Source: Phytohabitans suffuscus
GTDB taxonomy: Bacteria > Actinomycetota > Actinomycetes > Mycobacteriales > Micromonosporaceae
Assembly: GCF_011764565.1 (NCBI RefSeq)
Contig: NZ_AP022871.1
Span: 1,488,001-1,552,000, forward strand
Direction of reading: 5' to 3'
DNA: 64,000 nt
The notes beneath the pieces were generated by a model, which was not told where the DNA came from, ran no database searches, and saw only the letters and a list, made by a program, of their open reading frames with translations. Made by a program: the position numbers and the translations under genes. Below are positions 53,990 through 62,580 of the stretch, one piece after another (position 1 is the stretch's first letter; every line of letters starts with the position of its first letter).

Positions 53990-54730
53990 TCACAGGCCGG
54001 ACTCGGGGGTGCGGACCATTATGCGGCGGCAGTCGTCGCAGCGGACGACCTCGTCCGGGGGCGCGGCCTTGATGCGGGCGCGCTCGCTGCCGGACAGCTC
54101 CAGGCGGCAGCCGCCGCAGCGGCCGCCCCGCAGCAGGGCGGCGCCGAGGCCGCCGGAGGACTCGCGGATCTTGTCGTAGAGCGTGACCAGGTCGGCCGGC
54201 AGGTCGCCGGCGAGTGGCTGCCGGGCGGAGGTGCGAAACTCCTCCTCCTTGGCGATGTCGGCGAGCGCCTGGTCGCGCCGCGCCTCGGCCGCCTCGCGGG
54301 CCTCGCGGCCGGTGGCCTGCCGGGCGAGCAGCTCGTCGAGGGTGGCCTGGGCGGTCTCCCGCTGCTCCATCAGCTCCAGTTCGGAGTCTTCCAGCTCGGT
54401 CTGCCGCCGGGAGAGCGAGACCAGCTCGTGCTGCAGCGCCTCCAGCTCGCGGGCCGGGCCACGGCCGGTGTCGAGCCGGGCCTGGTCCTTGTCCTTGCGG
54501 GTGCGCACCTGCTCCACGTCGCGCTCGATGCGCGCGATGTCGCGGTCGAGGTCGTCGACGGCGACCTGGGCCCGCACGCGCTCGTCCTCCAGCGCGGAGA
54601 TCTGCCGGGCGAGGGTCTCGATCTCGGCCAGCTCCGGCAGCGAACGGCGCTTGTGGGCCAGCTGGGCCAGCGCGGTGTCGATCGCCTGGAGGTCGAGCAG
54701 GCGTCGCTGTGCTTCCGGGTCTGCCTTCAC
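53990..54730 (-). CDS. DUF164 / C4-type zinc-ribbon coiled-coil protein
   Basis: 246 residues from GTG 54730, which overlaps the Nif3-like stop by four bases. About 180 residues of coiled coil (heptads through LARQISALEDERVRAQVAVD and ELEALQHELVSLSRRQTELE) are followed by a zinc ribbon with two CxxC-type pairs: GRCGGCRLEL and VRCDDCRRIM. The family is highly conserved in actinomycetes and usually found, as here, in the operon Nif3-like, zinc ribbon, RNase H. Its exact role is not known; nucleic-acid binding is likely. Confidence 0.92.
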   Translation of the reverse strand: MKADPEAQRRLLDLQAIDTALAQLAHKRRSLPELAEIETLARQISALEDERVRAQVAVDDLDRDIARIERDVEQVRTRKDKDQARLDTGRGPARELEALQHELVSLSRRQTELEDSELELMEQRETAQATLDELLARQATGREAREAAEARRDQALADIAKEEEFRTSARQPLAGDLPADLVTLYDKIRESSGGLGAALLRGGRCGGCRLELSGSERARIKAAPPDEVVRCDDCRRIMVRTPESGL

Positions 54731-55556
54731 GAGCGGGGCTCCTTCAACGAGTCGTGCACGGTCCACGGGTCGGTGTCGACGTCGGAGACGATCGCCTCGA
54801 CACCACAGGCGGCGCGCAGGTGGGCCGCGAGGTCGTCCAGCCACGGACGCTCGGTCGCCCAGTGCGCGGCGTCGAGCAGCGCCGGCCCGCCGCTCGCGAT
54901 GTGCTCGCTGACCGGGTGGTGGCGCAGGTCGGCGGTGAGGTACGCGTCGACGCCCGCGGCGCTCGCGTCGGCCAGGAACGAATCGCCCGCTCCGCCGCAC
55001 ACCGCGACGGTCGAGATCACGCGGTCGGGCCGCCCCGCCGCGCGTACCCCCAGGCTGTCTGCGGAAGCGTGGCGGCCGCGTGGTGGGTGAGCTCCGCGAG
55101 CGTCATGGGCGCCGGAAGGCGGCCGACCCGGCCGCTGCCGCGGCCCTCGCCGTCGCCCTCGGCCGGGCGCAGCGGGCGCAGGTCGAGCAGGCCCAACCGG
55201 GCGGCGAGCGCGTCGGAGACGCCGGGGTTGGCGACGTCGGCGTTGGTGTGCGCGACGAAGAGGGCGATGTCGGCCTTGATGAGCTGGTGGACGATCCGTC
55301 CTTTGTACGTCGTCGGCGCCACCGACGACACCCCGCGCAGCAGCAGCGGGTGGTGCGCCACGACCAGGTCGGCGGCGACCTCGCGCGCCTGCGCCACGGT
55401 CTCCGGCACGCAGTCGACGACACACAGCACCCGGCGCACCGGTGCCTCCGGCTCGCCGAGCACCAGTCCCACCCGGTCCCACGACTCCGCCCACGACGGT
55501 GGGTATCGCGCGTCGAGGATCGCCGCGACGTCGGCAACGGTGGGTTCGCTTGTCAC
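54727..55556 (-). CDS. Nif3-like dinuclear metal-center protein, frameshifted as sequenced
   Basis: About 277 residues if mended. The N-terminal half (MTSEPTVADVAAILDARYPP to LPQTAWGY) has the metal-binding VVAHHPLLLRG and HTNADVANPGVSDALA. The C-terminal half (AVCGGAGDSFLADA, AYLTADLRHHPVSEHIA) carries the second set of ligands. The two are in different frames; one more G in the G5 run at 55047-55051 gives TAWGVRAAGRPDRVI and restores continuity. Nif3/YbgI-type proteins bind two metals; a GTP cyclohydrolase-like role has been proposed for some. First gene of the three-gene operon. Confidence 0.9.
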
Positions 55557-55691
55557 GGCGGCGAGGCTACCAGCGCGGGCACGCCCTTCTCACGGTCCTC
55601 TCGCACAGAGGTGCCGCAGCGTGTCCCATGATGGAAACCTCCAGACCTGTTCCGGCGCCACCCCGGCGACGGGCGTACCTGGCCGTGGTCC

Positions 55692-55755
55692 GGAGCGCGG
55701 AGGGTGAGGCCGCGGGAGCAACGGTCCGGACCACCGCGGACGTCGCGGTAGCTCA
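55692..55755 (+). repeat. Dispersed GGTCCGGACC element, copy E (full length)
   Basis: A 64-bp copy beginning GGAGCGCGGAGGGTGAGGCC, with the core ACGGTCCGGACCACCGCGG and the end TCGCGGTAGCTCA. It differs from copy D at five positions. It occupies the 223-bp gap between the Nif3-like gene start and the flavoprotein gene end; the rest of that gap shows nothing else. Confidence 0.8.
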
Positions 55756-55779
55756 AGTCCTTGTCTTGGAAGGGGTTTG

Positions 55780-56349
55780 TCAGGGCGTGCCGAGGGGGCC
55801 GGCGTCGATGCGCGTGTGCAGTGCCTCCAGGGCCATCTCCCACGGGAACGTGTCGCGGTGCTGCTCGCCGGTGCCCGGCGGGTGCAGCGGGAAGTAGTCG
55901 TCGCCGAAGAGCACGGTGACGCCCCAGGCGCGCAGGCGCTCGAGGCTCTCGCGGAACGCGGGGTGCGAGCCCATCGCGAGGTTGGTGTAGGGCATCGCCA
56001 CGATCGGCAGCCCTTTGCCCTGGCCCTCGACGACCAGCCCCAGCGCGAGCGTGTCGGCGATGCCGCAGGCCCACTTGTTGACCGTGTTGACGGTCGCGGG
56101 CGCGACGATGATGGCGTCCGGGGCGGGCAGCACGTCCGGGTCGCCGGGGTTCTTGTAGAGCGTGCGGACCGGGTGGCCGCTCTGCAGAGCGAGCGCGGGC
56201 ACGTCGACGAACTTGCGGCCGTCGGGCGTGACCACGACGCACACGTCCCATCCCTCGCGCTGCGCCAGGGTCACCAGCCGGCCCACGTCCCGGGCGACTG
56301 GTGACCCACACGCGATGATGTAGAGAACGCCGCGGTTCACCGCTGTCAC
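55780..56349 (-). CDS. Flavoprotein (phosphopantothenoylcysteine-decarboxylase-like)
   Basis: 189 residues. HFCD-type flavoprotein fold: LYIIACGSPVARDVGRLV for the flavin phosphate, VVVTPDGRKFVD, the DAIIVAPATVNTVNKWACGIADTL motif, and VAMPYTNLAMGSHPAFRESL. It lacks a ligase (CoaB) domain, so it is not the house-keeping CoaBC. Related proteins decarboxylate peptidyl cysteine or bind FMN in regulatory roles. It lies 24 bases after the XRE-TPR gene on the same strand; the two are probably one transcription unit. Confidence 0.88.
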   Translation of the reverse strand: MTAVNRGVLYIIACGSPVARDVGRLVTLAQREGWDVCVVVTPDGRKFVDVPALALQSGHPVRTLYKNPGDPDVLPAPDAIIVAPATVNTVNKWACGIADTLALGLVVEGQGKGLPIVAMPYTNLAMGSHPAFRESLERLRAWGVTVLFGDDYFPLHPPGTGEQHRDTFPWEMALEALHTRIDAGPLGTP

Positions 56350-56373
56350 CCTCTCGTTCGCTCGCTCACGCCG

Positions 56374-57603
56374 TCATACTCCAACCCCCATGTGCTCGGC
56401 CAGCTCCGCGACCGGGGTCGGCGGTGACCCCTTGGTGCGGCGGAGCACGTCCGAGAGCACCTCGTGCGCGATCGGCCGGCAGCGGATCTCCGAGGGGGCG
56501 AGGCGGTCGCCCTCCAGGAGCATCTCGCTGGCCCGCTCGACGTCGCCGATCTGCGTGTACCCCCGGGCGATGTCGATGAAGTGGTGCGCGCGCCGCTCGG
56601 GCAGCAGAGCCGCGAACGCGTCACCGTCGATCTGCTCGTGGGTGTCGACCGCGACCCGCCCCTCGCCCAGCTCGACCGCGGCGGCGGCCCGGTGCAGCTG
56701 CACGTTGGTGGGGCCGAACGAGGTCCAGAAGTGGTTCTGGTCGCTGCCCAGCTGGCGGGCGGCCTCTTCGGCGGCGGCGAAGAGGTCGCGTACGGTCGCG
56801 CTGTCGCCGATCCGCGCGGCGGCCATCGCGCCGTTGAGCAGCAGCATGCCGTAGACCGAAAGCCGCTCGGGTGAGGGCTCGTTGCCCTCGCCGGGCGCGA
56901 TCCGGTTGGCGATGTTGACGTTGACCTCGAGCGCGGGGCGGGCGCGCCCGAGGGCGAGCAGCGCGCTGCCGACGCGGTAGCTGGCGATGCCGGCGAGCAG
57001 CTGGTCGTTGGCCCGCTGCGAGACGGCGATCGAGCGGTCGGCGGCGAGCCAGCACAGCTCGTGCTCGCCCAGCTTGCGCAGCGTGGACGAGGCGATCTGG
57101 TAGATCTGGCCGAGCAGGTGGGCCGCCTCGGTGGCCCGCTCGCCATCCGCGTACGCCGTGTCGGCGGCCTGCCCGTCGCGCAGCAGCTTGGGCAGCGCGC
57201 GGGCCAGCACCCCGTACTTGGCGTGCTGGTAGGTCAGCCAGGCGTGGCTGACCGCCTTGCGCATCTCGGGCAGCGGCAGCGCCTGCGTGGGGGCGAAGAA
57301 GAACGCGCTGATCTGGTCGTAGCGCTCCAGGGCCGCGCGGATCTCCTCCACTTCGACCTGGTCGATGCAGTTGACGCTGTCGATCCGCCGCTCCGGCTCC
57401 TTGCCGAGCAGAAGCTGCACGTCGACCTGGAGGACGTCCGCTATCTCGTAGACGACGGAGAACTTGTCGAGCCGGCGCACGCCCCGCTCGACCTTGTCCA
57501 CCCAGCTCTTCGACTTGCCCAGCCGGTCGGCGAAGACCTGCTGCGACATCTTGCGGCGCCCGCGCCAGTACGCGACGCGGCGCCCGATGGGCAGCTCATC
57601 CAC
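56374..57603 (-). CDS. XRE-family regulator with TPR-like sensor domain
   Basis: 409 residues from GTG 57603, with GGGGAGGTACGAC in front. N-terminal helix-turn-helix: RRVAYWRGRRKMSQQVFADR, then GKSKSWVDKVERGVRRLDKF. The remaining 300 residues are helical repeats of TPR type (ADRSIAVSQRANDQLLAGIA, ALEVNVNIANRIAPGE). The plan is like PlcR/Rgg-type peptide-sensing regulators, common in actinomycetes next to small effectors. Its gene is divergent from the primase-polymerase gene. A direct repeat TGCAAG-T-TGCAAG at about 57731-57743 in the shared control region is a possible operator. Confidence 0.9.
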   Translation of the reverse strand: MDELPIGRRVAYWRGRRKMSQQVFADRLGKSKSWVDKVERGVRRLDKFSVVYEIADVLQVDVQLLLGKEPERRIDSVNCIDQVEVEEIRAALERYDQISAFFFAPTQALPLPEMRKAVSHAWLTYQHAKYGVLARALPKLLRDGQAADTAYADGERATEAAHLLGQIYQIASSTLRKLGEHELCWLAADRSIAVSQRANDQLLAGIASYRVGSALLALGRARPALEVNVNIANRIAPGEGNEPSPERLSVYGMLLLNGAMAAARIGDSATVRDLFAAAEEAARQLGSDQNHFWTSFGPTNVQLHRAAAAVELGEGRVAVDTHEQIDGDAFAALLPERRAHHFIDIARGYTQIGDVERASEMLLEGDRLAPSEIRCRPIAHEVLSDVLRRTKGSPPTPVAELAEHMGVGV

Positions 57604-57836
57604 GTCGTACCTCCCCTTGCCTCGCCGGCGACCGGGCCGGTTGGGCGGTGCGGTCCGTTTCGTCACTCATTTGGGCCCGATCGCACACTCTGTGCGCTCA
57701 TCCCGGGGGCCCCACTCGTAGTTTCTGATGCAAGTTGCAAGCGGTTCTGTCAATGGCAACGACTGCGTGTCGTGCTTGGTGACGGTGCCCGGTGCCTGAT
57801 ATGACGCCGGCCGCTGACGTGGGAGGTTTTCTGACC

Positions 57837-58514
57837 ATGCGGTGGAGTCCTAGACCGCCATTCATACGATCTGTGGTGCTCGACCGCTCCCGGTTGCGCC
57901 ACGCGGCACTGCGCTACGCGGAGCACGGCTGGGACGTTACACCCGGCGCGTACCTCGCGGGGGACAGGTTTGACTGTGCCCGCCCCGGCTGCCCGACCAT
58001 CGGCTGCCACCCGGCGCTGGAGCGCTGGGAGGAGGCCGCCACCTGCGACACCGCGAAGGTCACGCACTGGTGGCGTCGCGCGCCACACGCGGTGCTGCTG
58101 CCGACCGGACGTGCCTTCGACGTGCTGGAGGTGCCCGCCCACCTCGGTCTGCGCGTGCTCGGTGCGGCCCGGCTGCACGCGAGCGTGCTCGGCCCTGGGC
58201 GCGGCCAGGTGCGCGGGCCGGTCGCGGTGACGCCGACCGGGCGCTGGATGTTTCTGGTGCGGCCGGGCGACCCGCTCCGCCCCGAGCTGGACGCCAGCCT
58301 CGACGTGGTGCGGCACGGTGCCGGCTCGTGGGTCCCGGCCCCGCCGAGCCGCCTGCCCGAGGGGCCGGTGCGCTGGTCGGTGTCGCCGGAGGAGACCCGC
58401 TGGCGGCTGCCCGACTCCTACGCGGTACAGGGAATGCTGGTGGACGCGGTCGGTGCGGCGTCGCGTGGGGCACAGCTGCCCCGGCAGACGTCCACGTTGC
58501 GCCGCGCGGCATAG
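57837..58514 (+). CDS. Bifunctional DNA primase/polymerase (prim-pol) domain protein
   Basis: 225 residues from ATG 57837, behind GGGAGG. The domain begins LRHAALRYAEHGWDVTPGAY and contains the cysteines [20 protein letters not shown] plus TGRAFDVLEVPAHLGLRVL, with the Asp/Glu pair (FDVLEV) at the place of the catalytic acidic residues in archaeo-eukaryotic primases. Stand-alone copies like this are common in actinomycetes and have no clear replication role; one known relative is next to a similar XRE gene. Whether it is an active enzyme cannot be told. It is not linked to phage or plasmid genes. Confidence 0.85.
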   Translation: MRWSPRPPFIRSVVLDRSRLRHAALRYAEHGWDVTPGAYLAGDRFDCARPGCPTIGCHPALERWEEAATCDTAKVTHWWRRAPHAVLLPTGRAFDVLEVPAHLGLRVLGAARLHASVLGPGRGQVRGPVAVTPTGRWMFLVRPGDPLRPELDASLDVVRHGAGSWVPAPPSRLPEGPVRWSVSPEETRWRLPDSYAVQGMLVDAVGAASRGAQLPRQTSTLRRAA

Positions 58515-58616
58515 CAGCAAACGTAACGGCGCCCATCGAGCGGGTCGAGCCCCGGATGGGTGATGGCATGGCGTATCTTGGCCATCTTCCCGGCCGCCAT
58601 AGATCCGCCAGATGGC

Positions 58617-59822
58617 CTACGCGTTGAACAGTTTCATCGGCGCGTAACGCCGCTGCGGGAAGATCTTGGCGACCTGCGCGTCGGTGAGACCGAACTGGGC
58701 CTGCGCCACCGAGCCGTACACGTCGAACAGGTTGTTGAACTCCGGCACGTCGCCGCTGTCCAGCGTGCCCAGCCCGTCCCACCGCCCGAGCAGCGAGCTG
58801 GCCAGCCTGCGGCCGGACAGCAGCATCACCACGCCGCCGTGGCCGTGGTCGCTGCCGGTGCCGCTCTCCGCCACCCGGCGGCCGAACTCGCTCGACACGA
58901 GCACGGTGACGTCGGCGGCCGCCGGGCCCAGGTCGGCGAAGAACGCGGCCATCCCCCGGGCCAGGTCGCCCAGCCGCGCGTGCAGGTAGCCGCCGTCCCC
59001 GGTGCCCTGGTCCTCGTGGGTGTCCCAGCCGCCCATCGCGATCGCGGCGACGCGTACGTTGCCGCCACCCTTGATCAGCTGGGCGACCTGGCGGAACGCC
59101 ACGCCGATCCCGTCGTACTCGACGCCGTCCGCCGGCGCGTAGGTCATGCCCTGCACCGCGCGGACGGCACCGAGCGTCGCGGCCACGGTGTCCTGCACGG
59201 GGTGGTTGATGTCCTTGTAGAGCGCGCCGATCGCGGCGAGCGCCGGATCGCTGAAGCGCGCCTCGCCGTTGAGCGCCATTCCGTCCACTGTGCTCAGTGT
59301 GAGCGCGCCGTTGGTGCCGACGAGCGAACGCGGGAGCGTGGTGCCGACGCCGACGCCGCGGAAGGCGGTGCCCGGACCGAGCTGGTCGACGAGGCGGTCC
59401 AGCCAGCCCCGACCGCCGGTCTCGCGCGGCAGCCCACCCAGGTCGCACATGTCGACCGCCTGGAAGTGGCTGCGCGACAGGCGCGGGTCGGAGACGCCCG
59501 GGATGAAGCCGAGCTGCCCGTCCTTCAGCTGCCGCTCCAGCGGCGCGAACGCGCTGTTGAGCCGGAACGAGCGGTCGAGGGCCAGCGCGGTGCGCTTGGT
59601 CATGAGCAGGTTGGGGCGGACGTCGTCCAGCACCGGCTCGTCGGTCGGCGCGACCACGCCCAGCCCGTCGAGGCCACCGTGCAGGAAGACGTGCACGAGC
59701 GTGCCCTTGGCCGACGCCGCGTACGCCGCCCGGCCGGGCAGGACCTGGCTGGTGGCGACCGCGGTCACGGTGGCCGCCGCTCCGGTGAGGAACGCACGCC
59801 GGCTGAGCTCGTGGTGTCCCAT
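58617..59822 (-). CDS. DUF1501 family exported protein
   Basis: 401 residues. A twin-arginine signal peptide (HELSRRAFLTGAAATVTAVA) shows export by the Tat system. The DUF1501 fold is related to alkaline phosphatases and sulfatases: VHVFLHGGLDGLGVVAP, RSHFQAVDMCDLG, MGGWDTHEDQG, VTVLVSSEFGRRVAESG and GSDHGHGGVVMLL contain the usual His/Asp sites. Activity unproven for the family. The gene follows DUF1800 with four bases between, the standard partner pair. Confidence 0.93.
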   Translation of the reverse strand: MGHHELSRRAFLTGAAATVTAVATSQVLPGRAAYAASAKGTLVHVFLHGGLDGLGVVAPTDEPVLDDVRPNLLMTKRTALALDRSFRLNSAFAPLERQLKDGQLGFIPGVSDPRLSRSHFQAVDMCDLGGLPRETGGRGWLDRLVDQLGPGTAFRGVGVGTTLPRSLVGTNGALTLSTVDGMALNGEARFSDPALAAIGALYKDINHPVQDTVAATLGAVRAVQGMTYAPADGVEYDGIGVAFRQVAQLIKGGGNVRVAAIAMGGWDTHEDQGTGDGGYLHARLGDLARGMAAFFADLGPAAADVTVLVSSEFGRRVAESGTGSDHGHGGVVMLLSGRRLASSLLGRWDGLGTLDSGDVPEFNNLFDVYGSVAQAQFGLTDAQVAKIFPQRRYAPMKLFNA

Positions 59823-59825
59823 GCG

Positions 59826-61922
59826 TTACCTCAGCAGGTGTTGGGGGGAGGCGAGGATGACGCGGGCCACGGCCACCACGGCGCCGTTGAGGTTGGCGTC
59901 GACCGCCGCGCCGGGCGCGAGGCCACCCGCGCCGGCGACCGCCGTCAGGTCGTCGCGGTCCAGCGGCTGGTGGACGAGGCGCTGCGCGAGGGCGGCGACG
60001 TAGCCGAGCGCGTTCTTCGGCGGGTTGGCGCCGACGAGCTGCTCCGGCCGCTGGTACGTGAACATGGGGCGGCTGCCCGCGACGGCGTCGGCGGCCTCGT
60101 TCCACAGGCCGACCATCGTGCTGGCCGACGTCCACGCGACGAAGACGTCCGGGTAGCCGGTCGGGCCGGGCGCGCCGGCCGGAAAGTGGCCCAGCTCGCG
60201 CAGCCGCTCCTGGAGCTGCCGCATCCCTTCCGCGAACGGCGTGCGGCCGGGCGTGGCGGCCCGGAAGCTGGCCGGCGTCTGCGGTGAGACGCCGAGCGTG
60301 CGGTACGTCGCGACCACGTACTCCAGCGGGCGGCGCACCTTCTGCCCCACCGCGGCCCAGAACTCCGACGAGCTGAGCAGCTCCAGCAGCACCGGCTTCA
60401 CCGCGCCCCGGTTGACCGTGTAGCTGCGCGCCAGCCGCTCGACGAGCGCCGGCGGCGGGGTGTCGGAGACGAACCGGGTGGCCAGCCGCGCGGCGATCCG
60501 CCGGGCCGTGGACGGGTGGCTGGCCAGGTACCGGAAGTACTCCTCGCCGGCCCGCTCGCCACCCTCGGGGGTGGTGTTGGGGTGGCTGAACCCCATGATC
60601 TTGACCGGGCCGGCGTAGTGCTTGTCGGCCCGGTACACGTACTGGTCGTCCTTGACCGTGCGTCCCGTCTGCAGCAGCGCCGCCTGCCGCACGTCGCGCT
60701 CGGTGTAGCCGCCGTCGACGCCGACCGAGTACAGCTCCAGGTTCTCCCGGGCCAGGTTGTCGGTGACTTCGTCCTTTGTGGACGCCGGCTGGTCGAGGTA
60801 GGTCAGCAGGGCCGGGTGGCGGTTGGCGGCGACCAGCATGTCGGGGTAGTTGTCCAGCGCGTACCGGCGGATCACGTCCCGGTCGAACGACGACCGCAGC
60901 ACCGCCGAGCCCTCGTGGAACGCGGGCACGTGCAGGAAGTCGTTCCAGAAGTCGACCATCACCTCGAAGAGCTGGCGGTCGGACCAGATCTGCCGGGCGA
61001 TCGTGGCCTGCACCATCTCCTCGTCGGCCCGGACGCCCTTGGCCTCCAGGTCCTTCCGGGCCGCGCGCAGGTCCGCGACGCTCATGCCCAGCGTGGTCAG
61101 CTCACCCAGCTTCGCCTCGTCCGGCGTGAGCGCGATCCGCTCCGGGTCGAGCTGCTGCGCGATCCAGTCGTCGATGCCGACCCGCGCGATGTCCGCCATC
61201 ACCCGCTGCGTCGGCCCGAAGGTGAGCCGGCTGGCCAGGTGCCGTATCGGATCGTTGGTCAGCGCGGTCGGCACGGTCACCTTGGTCGCCTGCGCGGCGA
61301 TCGCGGGGCTGGAGAAGCGCCGCCCGCCGGCCGGGATGTTGCCGCGCAACGCGTCGCCGGCTTTGGAGGCCATGTACGACTCGTTCTGTTCGGTGTACGT
61401 GCGCACGGTGCTCGGCTGCTGCCCGCCGGGGCGGCCCGGGTTGCCGTCGCTGGCCGCGTCGGCCGCCGGGTCGTAGTCGGTGCGCCCCAGCGCCCAGTCG
61501 ACGACGTCCTGACCGCTCGGCGTCGCGGCGAACGCGGTGCCGCCGGTGAGCGCGGCGAGCCCGCTGATGCCGAGGATCGCCTTGCGCCGTCCCACCCCTC
61601 TGGCACGCCGCCGGCGCGGCGGCTCCTCCGGCTGCGGGGCCGGCTCCGGCGCGGGTGGCTGGCGGGTCGGGTGCTCCGAGGCGCGATGCTTCGGCGGTGG
61701 CGGCACGTACGGCCGGTAGTGGTGCGAGTGCGGCTTTGCCTGCACCGCGAGCGGCTCTTGCCGCACCGCCGGCTCCGTGTGCGGCTCTTGCCGCACCGCC
61801 GGCTCGGCGTGCCGCGAGTGCGGCTCTTGCTGCACCGCCGGCTCGGCGTGCCGCGAGTGCGGCTCTTGCTGCACCGCCGGCTCGGCGTGCTGCGCGTGGC
61901 GAGGCACACTCCGATCGACCAT
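59826..61922 (-). CDS. DUF1800 family protein with N-terminal Gln/His/Pro repeat extension
   Basis: 698 residues. The DUF1800 part runs from about residue 195 to the end: HLASRLTFGPTQRVMADIAR, WIAQQLDPERIAL, QLFEVMVDFWNDFLHVP and ARENLELYSVGVDGGYTERDV. In front lie a hydrophobic segment at about 110-135 (AILGISGLAALTGGTAFAA, after RRRRARGVGRRK) and a 100-residue tail of repeats of HAEPAVQQEPHSR (39 bp per unit, 61740-61889). The tail should be cytoplasmic if the hydrophobic segment is a membrane anchor or Tat-like signal. First gene of a two-gene operon. Confidence 0.9.
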   Translation of the reverse strand: MVDRSVPRHAQHAEPAVQQEPHSRHAEPAVQQEPHSRHAEPAVRQEPHTEPAVRQEPLAVQAKPHSHHYRPYVPPPPKHRASEHPTRQPPAPEPAPQPEEPPRRRRARGVGRRKAILGISGLAALTGGTAFAATPSGQDVVDWALGRTDYDPAADAASDGNPGRPGGQQPSTVRTYTEQNESYMASKAGDALRGNIPAGGRRFSSPAIAAQATKVTVPTALTNDPIRHLASRLTFGPTQRVMADIARVGIDDWIAQQLDPERIALTPDEAKLGELTTLGMSVADLRAARKDLEAKGVRADEEMVQATIARQIWSDRQLFEVMVDFWNDFLHVPAFHEGSAVLRSSFDRDVIRRYALDNYPDMLVAANRHPALLTYLDQPASTKDEVTDNLARENLELYSVGVDGGYTERDVRQAALLQTGRTVKDDQYVYRADKHYAGPVKIMGFSHPNTTPEGGERAGEEYFRYLASHPSTARRIAARLATRFVSDTPPPALVERLARSYTVNRGAVKPVLLELLSSSEFWAAVGQKVRRPLEYVVATYRTLGVSPQTPASFRAATPGRTPFAEGMRQLQERLRELGHFPAGAPGPTGYPDVFVAWTSASTMVGLWNEAADAVAGSRPMFTYQRPEQLVGANPPKNALGYVAALAQRLVHQPLDRDDLTAVAGAGGLAPGAAVDANLNGAVVAVARVILASPQHLLR
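61740..61889 (-). repeat. 39-bp coding repeats at the 5' end of the DUF1800 gene
   Basis: Two near-identical 39-bp units code for HAEPAVQQEPHSR, followed by two shortened ones (HAEPAVRQEPHT and EPAVRQEPLAVQ). The pattern is in frame and the DNA copies are almost identical, so it is recent. Confidence 0.85.
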
Positions 61923-62322
61923 GCACCAGTCCCAGTTCTCACCGTCAGCCCGGCTCCCATGCCTTACGGCCGGGAGTTCGCTGTCCCTCCCGGCCTACGC
62001 CTTACAGCCGGGCGATCATGTACGCTCCCGGCCTACACTCTGGCCGGAAGACCGAATACCCCAGTGATACGGGACGGTAGTTAACGTTCTGGGCTGGCTC
62101 AAGGCAAGCACCCCTGCCGAGGGACCGGCTTAAGCCCACGCTGCATCGCCTCGGGATGTCGCGGCGGCGGGATTCCCGGCGTGGAGCAGCGCAAACCGAT
62201 CTGTGGGGCAACACGTTCGTTTATCCGCCGCGGATGACCGGCTCAACGAGATTTAAGGACCCGCTAAGAGTGTCGTGCCCGGAGACGCTTGACCCGCGCT
62301 TTCGTTGGGTAAGTGCGCGGTC
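61923..62322. other. Non-coding divergent control region with a 38-bp direct repeat
   Basis: 400 bases between the DUF1800 start (minus) and the DUF3040 start (plus). At 61961-61998 and 61999-62036 two 38-bp copies of GCCTTAC(G/A)GCCGGG ending CTCCCGGCCTAC lie in tandem. In the first copy GGCCGGGAG pairs with CTCCCGGCC; the second has a reduced version of that stem. They lie in the leader or promoter of the DUF1800 operon. Nothing else was recognised up to 62322. Confidence 0.6.
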
Positions 62323-62574
62323 ATGCTCAGCAGCGACGAACGGCGCCGGCTCGATGAGATGGCGCAACACCTTCGTACCACAGACCCGGACTTCGTCGCC
62401 CGCATGGGCGACCAGAAGAAGTCCCGCAGGGGTCGCGTGCTCTTCGCGGCCAGCGCCCTGCTCTGGGCCACGGTGCCGGCACTCGCGTTCATCGGTGGGT
62501 GGGTCGCGGCCATGGTCTCCGCCGCGGTACTCGTGGTCGCCGGGGTCCTGCTCCTGAAAGCCCGGCAGTGGTGA
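62323..62574 (+). CDS. DUF3040 family small membrane protein
   Basis: 83 residues from ATG 62323. The DUF3040 motif at the N-terminus is MLSSDERRRLDEMAQHLRTT. Two adjacent transmembrane helices follow (VLFAASALLWATVPALAF and AAMVSAAVLVVAGVLLL). It is cytoplasmic at both ends. DUF3040 genes are numerous in actinomycetes, function unknown. Its end is only six bases from the end of the opposing ligase gene. Confidence 0.88.
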   Translation: MLSSDERRRLDEMAQHLRTTDPDFVARMGDQKKSRRGRVLFAASALLWATVPALAFIGGWVAAMVSAAVLVVAGVLLLKARQW

Positions 62575-62580
62575 ACCGCC

